DNA of 64,000 bases, from assembly GCA_026874595.1 (NCBI GenBank), contig CM049320.1, positions 39,620,714 to 39,684,713 of the forward strand, written 5' to 3'. This document shows, one piece after another, positions 1-11,300 of the stretch. Position numbers and translations under genes: made by a program. Source of the DNA: Sipunculus nudus. Taxonomy: Eukaryota; Annelida; Sipuncula; Golfingiida; Sipunculidae. The notes below the pieces were generated by a model. It was not told where the DNA came from. It saw nothing but the letters and a program-made list of their open reading frames with translations, and ran no database searches. Numbering within the stretch: position 1 is the stretch's first letter; each line of letters opens with the position of its first letter.

Positions 1-829
1 CACATCGCTTTCCATAGGCCCTACAATTACCAGACTCATGCCAAGTACCACATCTCTGGCAGTAATGTGTATTTGTCTTGGGGTTCTGTGAATTTTGTTG
101 CAGAGTCACATTACTTGGCTGTGTGGATGATACACGTCGATTGGATTGTCCTTGTGTTGGATACCAAAACTCACGTGATTGTTTTGACTGTTGCTGTGCT
201 GGTTTATTAGACCTTTTCCTGCTTTGTACAGTATCGTCTTGAGGCAAGCTGGTAGCAGCAGTTGTGGAACTGGAGTCTGACCTCAGTTCCTGAGCCCTCT
301 GTTTTACAAGTTCAGCTGCCTTGCATATCTGGATAGCCTTCTCTAGAGTAAGGTTGTCTGTGCGGAGAAGCCTTTCCCTTGTATCTTCATCAATGATACC
401 AATCACTAGTCTGTCCTTTATAAGAATATTGACTAAATCTCTGAACTCACAGTTCTTGCTGAGGCTTTTAACTCTTGTCAAATATTGATCAAAGCTTTCA
501 GCTGATGACTGCCGTGCTTGATTGAAGTGATAACGTTCAAGAGTTACATTTGTTTTTGGCGTACAATACTGCTCGAACCGCTGTAGTATAAGATCTAACT
601 TGAGCGCATCCCCCGTATTGTCCCACGTCCATATGTTATATACATCAAGAGCCTCGTCACCAACAACATACAAAAGCAGCGACATTTTCTGCGTATTGTT
701 CTTTGAGGAGGCTCCTGTGGCTGCTAGATACAGTTCGAAACACTGACGAAATCTCTTCAAATTTTCAGCAACATTACCAGTAAGATCAAGACGACCAGGG
801 GGTGATAACATATGCTCAAGTGCCGCCAT
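1..829 (-). CDS. Retrotransposon Gag polyprotein, 5' part (Ty3/gypsy type), runs off left edge
   Basis: Reading the minus strand from ATG at 829-827 gives an uninterrupted frame of about 276 residues to base 1. The protein starts MAALEHMLSPPG, continues with a capsid-like helical region (motifs RFRQCFELYLAATG, ERYHFNQARQSSAESFDQYL, RERLLRTDNLTLEKAIQICK), then a Gln/Ser-rich linker, and near the edge a zinc knuckle C-x2-C-x3-H-x4-C followed by the start of a second one (AYGKRC). This order is the usual Gag of K02A2.6-like Ty3/gypsy LTR retrotransposons, which package element RNA; that match is from knowledge of the family, not a search. Protease, RT and integrase should lie left of the window. 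No stop or frameshift is seen, so this copy may be young. It lies upstream of the PDZ gene's visible exons in opposite orientation, perhaps in one of its introns. Confidence 0.85.
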   Translation of the reverse strand, partial: MAALEHMLSPPGRLDLTGNVAENLKRFRQCFELYLAATGASSKNNTQKMSLLLYVVGDEALDVYNIWTWDNTGDALKLDLILQRFEQYCTPKTNVTLERYHFNQARQSSAESFDQYLTRVKSLSKNCEFRDLVNILIKDRLVIGIIDEDTRERLLRTDNLTLEKAIQICKAAELVKQRAQELRSDSSSTTAATSLPQDDTVQSRKRSNKPAQQQSKQSREFWYPTQGQSNRRVSSTQPSNVTLQQNSQNPKTNTHYCQRCGTWHESGNCRAYGKRC

Positions 830-1111
830 GTTGATAATACACTTTATATCGCTCACTCACCTCGTCAGTAGACGTGAATCAACTTTCAAAGTAACGGAGT
901 AAACAGTCCTGTACAAGTTATCGTAAAATCCACTCTTCTGACACCGTGTGTTGTGTATACACTATTAACAAGACAGTCTGCTAATCACGATGCTTTAATT
1001 CCAATGTTACATGTGCCATCTGCAATGTATCATGTTCTACATGACGTACCATAAACTCACTAGATTGTAGGCCCGCAGCGCCATCTTGTGGTAGCCTGGT
1101 ATATCACCACA
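830..1111 (-). mobile_element. Probable 5' LTR and leader of the gypsy-type element
   Basis: The DNA upstream of the Gag start (rightwards on the + strand) ends in a segment that reads TGTGGTGATATACC on the minus strand from 1111, a typical TG start of an LTR. A TATA-like GATATAAAG lies close to the Gag ATG. I could not fix the inner LTR boundary, primer binding site or target duplication, because the partner LTR is outside the window. The call rests on position and the TG start. Confidence 0.45.
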
Positions 1112-2341
1112 ATATATGACCATCCAATTGAGATTCAGACATTTAACTATCAACTTCCAGTATTTAGTAATAGTCAGTAAAGAAAAACATCATTGCCCAG
1201 AAATAGTTAATTGTCAATTTAATGACTAAACCCTACACAATCAAACCAGTTGAACCAGTTGGAGAGAAGATGGCAACGTGGACTTGAATGTAATATGACT
1301 TCTAATTTAACAATTAATGTTCATTGTATCCCATGATAATTTACAGTTACAGCACTAATATATTGATACTGTGTTTGTGATACATTACACAAAACAAAAC
1401 ATACACAAGGCATTTGTGTTTGAATTAAAAAAAAGCAGAACTCATTTTTTGTAGAAAATAAAAAAAATTCCAGTGGAACTCAATTCTAAACTGGAAATTA
1501 AATTCATTTCCAAAAGGTTATCAAATCTGAGGCTGTCCACAATTTTTCCGTCGACTGAACATGTTTTACCTCCAATTCTTAATAATAACTTATTTGTTTG
1601 CTGAGGGACTGTTAATAAATTTTAACATGTTGCTCTCCGTAGGTTAATAAAATATTGTCAGTATATATCCATACAGGGACATCTGACAACTTGTATACAA
1701 TGTTTAACTTTATCGAAATTAATGTATTGGCACTATTGGTACACCAGTGAATCATCACATGCCTAATGACTTGTTGTTTCTGCATGTATAAATGTCTTTT
1801 AATTAGCCCTATATCTCTGTTTCCAACAGTAGAGCAACCACACCATATCAAGTGCACCATTACCCCATCACTCTCAGATATTGAGGGTATGCTTCCACAT
1901 TCTGATCTCAAAAAGAAATGTTTTTCTTTTTACCCAAATGAAGACCACAAAATGTAGAAGGGGGGGGGGGGAGTGGTTACAAAAAATATGTCACAGGATT
2001 AGTCTGATACATCCTTGTGTACCAGTATTTTCAGCCTCTTGAATATTTTTACAAAAAGTCTTTTAGTCCAATTTTTATGGATCTTCTTATTTATAAAAGG
2101 GTGTAAAAGATTTTGTTTAGCAGAAAAAAATGGTACGGTAGAATTTCTGGAAATCCCTGTTTTATCCCAAAGGAGATTAATTAATTTCTGGCAAATTAAT
2201 GTCTCCCTGAGTTTCATGCAAAGGGGGTGTATTTTAAAAAATCAGGAGAACGTAAGGGATTATGTTCACCAAAGAAATTAAACAAATATTATGTCATTAA
2301 CAAAATTAAGTGCCAGTATACAATTTTATTTTTTTTTTCAG
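1112..2341. other. Intronic or intergenic, no gene seen
   Basis: AT-rich DNA between the retrotransposon and the first visible PDZ-gene exon. It has a G run at 1961-1971 and a poly-T tract ending in CAG at 2341 that serves as the splice acceptor of the next exon. Short open frames here look like noise. I saw no upstream PDZ-gene exon, so the earlier exons probably lie left of the window. Confidence 0.5.
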
Positions 2342-5300
2342 AATTAGTTGTACAACATTGGATTTTTCACCACCTGAAGGTAATAACCATGCGTTCCCAC
2401 AAAATACAGGTGATGCTGGCAAGACACAGGACAGCACAGTCACAGGAGAAAATCAGGCTGATGGTATGACATCTTATGAACCTTCTCCAGCCCACACAGA
2501 AAGCACAAGAATAAGTCAGATGTCCATGGAATCTTTTAGCGTGAATATGAAACAGTCTAGGGTTCAGGAACAAAGGAGATTTATGGCACACGGTTCCGAT
2601 TTTACTGAAGCACTATCTCAGCTTCCTTCAATAGATGAGGGAGTGTCTACCGATGCTCACTCTACGAACAGAGATGGTGACAGTTCTAATGAGGGTATTT
2701 TATCATTACGTTCAGTACAGAAGAAACGACCCAGCATCCATAGAAATGTTGTTAATAAACCACCATCTCACATCAGTCGTAACCTAACTGCTGAGGATGA
2801 AGATGTTGCTAGCAGCTTATCTCAGCATCATCAAACCAGTGATGAAGATGCTAAAAAACACAAAGGACGCAAGAAAAATAAAAAAGAACATGAACCGAGT
2901 GCAGCCAGTTTGTCAACTACCAGTTCCTACCAGGATTTCCTGGATCGCATGGCTGACCCTACCTTGAACTTTAGCAAAGGTGTCTTTTCTAAGCCAAAGC
3001 AACCCAGAAGACCTTCCATAGAAAGTTCTCCCGCTTTCAGCTGGGGATCTGACATGCAGTCTGTAAGAGGTAGTTGTAAAGATGATGTGACCTTTGAACC
3101 TGATCCTCTAAGTGCTGCAATGAGCGTTGCCTCGACTGAGAGCCCAGGTAAGGTACAGTTGGCCAATACTGTGGTGGCTTCATATTTGTGAGGTTAAAAT
3201 TTCACATTTTTCATTTGTTCTTAGATTCTAAGATTCTATATACATAGAATGCGGATAACACTCAATATTGACTACATAATTGTCCCCCGCTTCTGCGGAA
3301 TGGGGCACATTGATTTGGGTTTGTCTGTCTGTCCCTCTGTCAGCTGTCCATCTGGTTCATTTCCATGCGATAACTTTCCTAAATATTATCCAATTTCATT
3401 CACATTTGGGTCAGTGATTGCTCTCATACATACCTTGGTTGGGATTGGTTTTGGAGTGTCTATCTGAAAAATAATTCTCTCCAGCTCAAAATAATATTAT
3501 CAAATTTTGGTCCAATTTCTCAATGTGTTTTAGTTTTTATGTTGACCTGCAGATGTCTCTACATGTCATAGTGGATCTGTTTTAAGTTTTCATGTGCCCT
3601 CAAGATTTCTGCACATCATAATTTTGGTTGCTTATCAAGCATGAAAGAGAAAAAGATCCCAAAGCAGGGGACATTAATTCCACGAATTTGCTTGTTTGAG
3701 TGAGATTCTGTATCTGTGTATCCTGCATGCACAGTGGGTACCTAGCAAAACAAATTTCTGCATGCAGCGATTCTGCCAGTCTGCACAGTATGCCAGATGC
3801 AACAGAACAGATAAAAATATAGCATGCCACTCTCTATTAGGTCCAGTACATATGAAATCTCTCAACACTCACATTCCATATTCTGCTTTCCATGTACCAC
3901 ACTGTGCATATGATACTGTGTATGAAGTCCTTGCATTAGAGATAAGGCTTAAAAAAAACCAGAATACAGGTAGTTGACAAGCGACTATGTGTATCTGCCA
4001 AAATTAGAGTGGAACAGGTGAAGTGAGGCATGGATTGAGTGGCAAGGGGAAATAGAGTGAGGTGTGTTGTGTATTAGCATGGATGTCTGCAGCAGAAATT
4101 TGTATGAAGGTTGCGCCACCTACCACAAAATCCAGAAAGCTGTCCAAGTTGTATACATATGCAAAACTTTAGGCAGATAAGTCAAACCACTACATGTATA
4201 TGAGTGATTTATCCCACAGCAGACAAACAGAAGAACTTGTGCAAAAATGGACGCAGGTGGCTCCACCAATTTTGTGTATGATTAAGAGCTATGTGAGATC
4301 TATACACATGCAAATTTTCAGGGGGATATGTCCAACCGGTCCTGAGATATAAGCCTGAATGTCGGCAGCATTAACATAAATGTAAGTGGTGCCACCTGCC
4401 AAAAAGTCGAGAAAGCTATCCAAGATGTAAAAACACGCAAAAATTTAGGCAGATAAGTGAAACCACTACTGAGATAGGAGTGATTTTAGCCCACGGCAGA
4501 CAAACAGACAGACACTGTGCAAAAATGGTTGCAGGTGGCCCCTCCAGTTTTGTGTATGATAAAGAGTCATGTGAGATCTGTACACTTGCAAAATTTTGAC
4601 CCAATCAGTCAAATGGTTCCAGAGATATGAGCTTTGATGTCTGCAGCAAACTAGAATGTAGGTGGTGCCACCTGTCACAAAATCAAGAAAGCTGTCCAGG
4701 ATGTATAAACCTGCAAAAGTTTAGGCAGATGTGTCAAACCACTGCCGAGATATGAGTGATTTTATCCAACGGCAGACAAACGACAGACACTTTGCAAAAA
4801 TGGTTGCAGGTGGCGCCACCAGTTTTGCGTATGATAAAGAGCTGTGTGAGATCTATACACAGGCAAATTTCAGGAAGATACGTCAAACCAGTCCAGAGAT
4901 ATAAGCATGGATATCTGTAGCGTGGACGTGAATGTAGGTGGCGCCAACTGTCATAAAATTAAGAAAGCTATCCAGGATGTATACGCATGCCAAATTTCAG
5001 GTGAATTAGTCAAACCACTGAAGAGATATGAGTGATTTTAACCTAAGGCAGATGAACAGATGGACACTGTGCAAACATGGTTGCAAACAGCGCAAACAGG
5101 CGCCGCGTACATAAATTTTAACCCCCCGCATCAAAATTTTTTTTATTTTCAATAGAAACTTATCAATTTTTCTTTCATAATATTTCATAATTTCATGAAA
5201 TTTCTTTCATAATAAAATAATACAATTTTTATAAGATTTCCTTTGTTATGTAGTGCTTTTACCTGTTTAGCAAAAAATTCTGTTATTATCATGCTTTTCC

Positions 5301-8300
5301 CTTATAATATGACATTTTTATAGAAACATACAAAAAAGGTAAAAAATAAATCAACCGCCTTCACTGATTTAAAAAAAAAAAAAGTGCCTAAGAACCATAC
5401 CTTTTTTTTGGCCCATTAGAATCACAATATTGTGGCAATTTATTTTTGTGATATGCAGTGAATCATCTGGTTTTTGATTTTGGGATGATATATGGTGTTC
5501 AAAATCAAACCAACTGGGGCGACTTCACAAGGATATTCACAGATCACACACATCTGGTGGCCCAACAGGGACCCACTAGCCACACCTCTAGAGGACCAAT
5601 GTTGGAGTAACTAGTGGACCACCGTATTCCTACTATAACTGGAAAAAAAAAATTATTCTGCTGTAACCTTTGCCGATACACTTCCCCCTTGCCACCTAAA
5701 ACTCTGCAACTCCTCATTCTTATTGATTCTTAACAGCTAGGTTTTTTTCACTCAGTTTCTTGAAAGCACTCACGTGTCCTGCCATTCTGCGTACACACTA
5801 AAACCTTGATATCACATGTCAAATCAAAAGTATGGGTATACCCCAAGTAAATAACACTATGAGAAATGAAAGAATTCCAAGTAAATCATAAAGGGCTTCA
5901 TACTGTTTGATCTTTTAGTAACATATTTTGTCCCTATCTCCAGCATTAAATACATTTAATATACGTAATCACCAACATATTTAACCTCTGTAATTAATAC
6001 TCATTATTCTAGTCTTCATTTAGGCAGCTTTGTCGTGATTTATATTGCTACATGCAACTGATTATCATACCCTCTGGCCAGAGGCAGTCGGGATGCGGCC
6101 TTTAAGGGGGGTTTAGGGTATTTGGACCTTAGTGGGAGCTCCCTTAAAAGACCTTGAAAACTCAGAGTGCGGCTATAAATAGGTGTGCAGCTGTAAAAAC
6201 ACGATTTACCGTACCCCAAGTAAATAATACTATAAAAAATGAAAGAAATCCAAGTAAATAATAAAGGGTTTCATACTGTTGTATTTTTTAACATGCTCTT
6301 TTTCAGCTAGGAAAAAGTGAATAAATACTTCAGTTTGAACTAGAATGGCTTTGTTTTTGCAAAAACAGCTTTACGTCTCTGCCCCCCATGGGCCATCCCA
6401 AAATATGAGGGGTAAAATATGCACTATCAAAAAAATTCTGGTGTTTTAGAAAAAATATAAATTTACAGATGTTGACCTTGGTCACTAGTTTTCAAACTTC
6501 TCTGAGAATGTAATAGAAAGAATGTTCAAAGTTAGGTGGGTCACAATAATCCTAAATTATGCAGATATGGCCCTGAATAAAAAAGGTCAATTCACCAGTA
6601 CTCAAAACTCTTCTGATAACTCAGTGAAACTTGTTGTGGATGCAACTTGTGTGTATAATTTGAGGGGAAAATATGCAATACTTCATATATACTTAATAAG
6701 TTATGGCATTTACAAAATTTTACATTTGGCAGGTTTGACCTTTAAGTTCCTGGCCAAGGTCACCAGTTTTCAAACTGCTCAAAGAAATTTGTTGAAACAA
6801 GTTGTGTGTCAAATTTGAAGAGAAAACTTTTAGTACTTAAAATGTTATGGGGTTCACAGAAATATACATTCCAGCAGACGTGACCTTGTATACATATCCA
6901 GGAATTTGTAAGAAAAAAATTGTTTCAGTTTTCAGGAAAAATATGTAGCCCTTCAAACATTATCCCATTCACAAAGTATCCTACAGACAATGACTGCAAA
7001 TGATAGACATTAGCACTGAAAATGTCTCCTGGGGGGGGGGGGGGGAGAGATATAAATATAGCTTGTTATTGGTATGATATGATACTGCCTCCGAAGAGTA
7101 CAGTGGAATTAACCCCACTATAAGGACCACCTTGGGGACCAAACCGAGGTCATAATTTGGATGTTGTCGTAATTATGAAGTTGTAAGTTACGTGAATCGT
7201 ATATTTTGGACAAAGAAAAGTGGTCATAATTGTGGGGGTTGTCGCTATTGCGGGGTGGTATGTCACAAGGCGTGTATATTCGTTCCTTTGATGAACAGGA
7301 TTTTGTGAAGCTCCAGTAGGTAAAAGGTTTCATAAAAACTGACCTCCATGTTCACTCTGAACAGATGTGATTATTACAAATTACAGGAAGTGACTGGTTT
7401 GAACCTGAGGAAGAAGCTAACATACATAGAAATCAGAAGGTCACTGCAATAGTACATAACCCTGACACGGTGAGCGTGGACAGCTTGGCTGCTCCGAGGC
7501 AGGCTGATGATACTTCACTTCAGCTGCTAGCCCCGGGAGCTATCAAGGTTGTTCTGTCAAAGGCTATCTCACCTCTAGGTTAGTATTACCTATATTATTA
7601 TCTCAGTAGTTTTACCAGTATTAGTATCTGCAATTTGCAGAAACAATCGTATCAGGCCTGTGCTAACCTGTGCTAAAAGCAGTTTGTTTATTGTCTTTTC
7701 ATGTGCCTGAAATATTTCTTTTACAGTTCAAAAAAAAGCCTTTGAAGACAAATCCACAATCTAATATCAGTGCACATGCCGCCATGTTGAGTAAATTGGC
7801 GGGAAAAACTGGAGGCTAGGGGGCGCAAATTGTTGGTCTGCAGTTTTTCAGGCAAACAGTCTGTAAGTTACAAACTCCACACACGAGAATTGGTATTAGC
7901 AATATCCCATAATGTCACTGGACTTGTATGATCACCAGTAGCTGTAAAATAGCTAAAGGAATATTAACAGGTCCAAAATATTAAATTGCAGTCTGCTGAA
8001 ACAGGGATAAATGTCTTCTACCAATAATATGCAGCTTTAAAGTAATATTAACATTGCTTATTTGCATACACATTCACTTCTTTCCAGGGATCAGTATATC
8101 AGGAGGGTCTGACAGCAATGTACAACCTCAAATCAAGATTCAGAATGTTGTGCCAGGGGGCGCTGCAGCAGCTGATGGGACATTAAAGGTATTTTATGAT
8201 CACTGTCAGTTAGTGTAGCCAATCAAACACAATGGAGTATGCATTCTAATTGCATTGATATTGTCAACTTTGAATCATGACACTTAAATCATGCAGAAAA

Positions 8301-11300
8301 CTGTACTGCCATGGCCATCCATACTGTTAAAATGATATCTGAGGTAATCTTAACATAATGCTATAAATACCGAGTAATACACATTTGTAAAAAAAAACAT
8401 GTGAATGTAAAAACAATAGTCAATGGTGTCTCTGTGACCGTTGTCCCTCGCACGACTTAGCTCTCAATCATATACCCGTCAAAGGCATACTTGCATAAAG
8501 TCAGAAATGCAACAAACATGCAGAAAGATTAACTAATATCAGTGGTGTGCCAATAAATCAATTATATCCAAGATTTGAGCTTTTTCTTTTTCTTTGATAG
8601 CTTTTTGCATAATTGATAACAACCAATTTTGTAATGCATATCAAAAGAAGTCATCTTATCAAGAATAAAATACTCAGAGATTTCCAATGCTACAATTCCT
8701 CAAAATTTGTATTAAAAATTTGCTGTTAGGCCAAAAAAATAAAAGGTATGGTTCTCAGGCACCGCCCGCATCAACCTCTAACCCCTCACATGAAACATTT
8801 TTATTTTTAGGGAACCTGTGAGCTTATGCGATGGTGCGGCGTTGTGCCTCGTGTGTCGTGCGTCCTGTTGTGTGTCGTCTTTACGTTAACCATAGCTGTC
8901 TCAAAATTGCCAGAAGCTAGCATCACCAAATTTTTTGCAAATGATCAGTCATCTGAAAAGCTCTATCGGATTTTGTTTATTTTTTTTCTAACTGCATTTT
9001 CTCAGATTTTATAGGGAAAAAGCTAAAAAAGCTTTAAAAATCTTCTTCTCCCAAACTGTCCAGCCAAATTGTCCAATATTTCACAGAAATGATCCCTAGA
9101 AGTATCTTTCTCAAGTTTGTTCGAATGGTTCCAGTTTGGAGATTTTTGGCCGAGTTACAGGAGGTTGAACTTAGTCATCTGTCCAAAAAAGCACACTAAA
9201 ATTAAAATCTCAGAAAGAGCTAGAGCTAGCTATAATCACCAAATTTTATACCAATGTTTGTCACATATGTCATATCTGAAATTGAGGTGTTGGTGGCGCC
9301 ACCTACATTGATGTGTTTTTTACAAGCAAAAATGTAATTTTTTAACTCTTCTAGCTTATACACTGATTTATGATGAAGCTGTTAAGCTGATTGGTTTAAA
9401 CTTTACAAGAATTATTCTATGGTAGGGTTCTGCCACTCTTGTAAGAATCGATTGGGTCAATACAGCTTTAAAAAGCATTGTAGCCAATTGAAAAAGGCTT
9501 TCTGTGTTTGAAAACAGATTTGACAACAGGCTGAGTTTCAGCAGCCAAGTCAAGAGGTCACTCAGTACAAACAGGTGGGGTCCAGACATCACCATGGCCA
9601 CTAACCTGGCTCTGGCGGGTGTCTAGACAATGTGTCTAGATGTCTAGACACAGTGTCTAGACGTCTAGACACAATGTCTAGATGCAGAATTCCCAGATTA
9701 TTGGAACTATATCTTTCAACTGTTTGAAAAAACTTGGTTTGCATTTTAAGTGAATCGGGTTTATCATCAGGTAACATTTGAACTGGCGCGCCCTCATTTT
9801 TGGTTGACCTCTGACCTTTCCTTGCTGCCCAGCATCCATTTGTGCGTCTGTTTCCACACATAAACCCACATAGCCCTTTGATAGCTTTATAACATACACT
9901 AAAAATGGTGGTGCCACCTGCGACCATTTTTGGACAGCGTCCATCTGTTCATCTGCCTTGGGATAAAATCACTCATATCTCAGCAGTGGTTTGAATTTTC
10001 CACCTGAAATTTTGCAGATTTATACATTCTGGACAGCTTTCTTGATTTTATGACAGGTGGGGCCACCTACATTCACGTTTACTCTGTAGACATCCAAGCT
10101 CATATCTTGGGAACCGTTTGACTGATTGAGCCAAAATTTTGCATGAGTATAGATCTCACATAGCTCTACATCAAAGGCAAAACTGGTGGCGCCACCTGCA
10201 ACCATTTATGCATAGCTTCCATCTGTTCATCTGCCTTGGGATAAAATCACTCATTTCTCTGTCAGTGGTTTGACATAACTGCCTAAAATTTTGCAGGTTT
10301 ATACATCCTGGACAGCTTTCTCGATTTTATGACAGGTGGCCCCACCTACATTAACATTTACTCTGCAGACATCCAAGCTCATATCTCGAGAACTGTTTGA
10401 CCGATTGGGCCTAAATTCTGCATGTGTACAGATCTCACATAGCTCTTTATTGTAGGTTAAACTGGTGGCGCCACCTGCAACCACTTATGCACAGCGTCCA
10501 TCTGTTCACCTGCCTTGGGATAAAATCACTCATGTCTCAGCAGTGGTTTGACTAATCCACAGGAAATTTTGCAGGTTTATACATCCAGGAAAATTTTCTC
10601 GATTTTATGACAGGTGGCGCCACCTAATTTCACGTTTACTCTTTAGACATCCAAGCTCATATCTTGGGAACCGTTTGACCGATTGGGCCAAAATTGTGCA
10701 TGTGTACAGATCTCACATAGCTCTTTATTATAGGTTAAACTGGTGGCGCCACCTGCAACCAGTTATGCACTGCGTCCATCTGTTCATCTGCCTTGGGATA
10801 AAATCACTCAGCAGTGGTTTGACTTATCCACAGGAAATTTTGCAGGTTTATACATCCAGGAAAATTTTCTCGATTTTATGACAGGTGGCAATACCTACTT
10901 ATGTTTACGCTGCAGACATCCATGCTTATATGCAACACACCTCACTCTATTCCCCTCGCTACTTAATCCATGCCTCACTTCACCCGTCCCACTCTGATTT
11001 CTGCGGATACACAGTTGCTTGTTGACTACCCATATTCTATTTTTAAAATGTCCTAGTCTGAAACTTGCAGGTCCGAAATGTCCATTTTGCTGAAATCATA
11101 ATGACTAAGGTAGATATGCAGGACTTAAGAGGATCAATATTAAATTTTAAAAACCTCCATTCATACTCCCAAACTTTGCACAGGTTCGCATTAGGCCTGT
11201 AGGCCTTGTGATTTTCATCTTTCAAGAAGATAAAATAATACAATTTTGATATGATTTCCTTTTATGTAGTGCTTTTTACCAGTTTAGCATTAAAACCCTT

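Noticed and set aside
1-829. Infectious retrovirus-like origin for the Gag frame
   Set aside because: Gag organisation with CCHC knuckle fits common LTR retrotransposons; no env is visible and the element leaves the window.
2015-2281. Plus-strand 88-codon frame before the first PDZ-gene exon
   Set aside because: No donor/acceptor pair and low-complexity hydrophobic content; overlaps an open minus frame.
2310-2341. ATG at 2310 as start of the PDZ protein
   Set aside because: The first residues would be encoded by the poly-T splice tract, and a good acceptor sits at 2341; the exon is internal.
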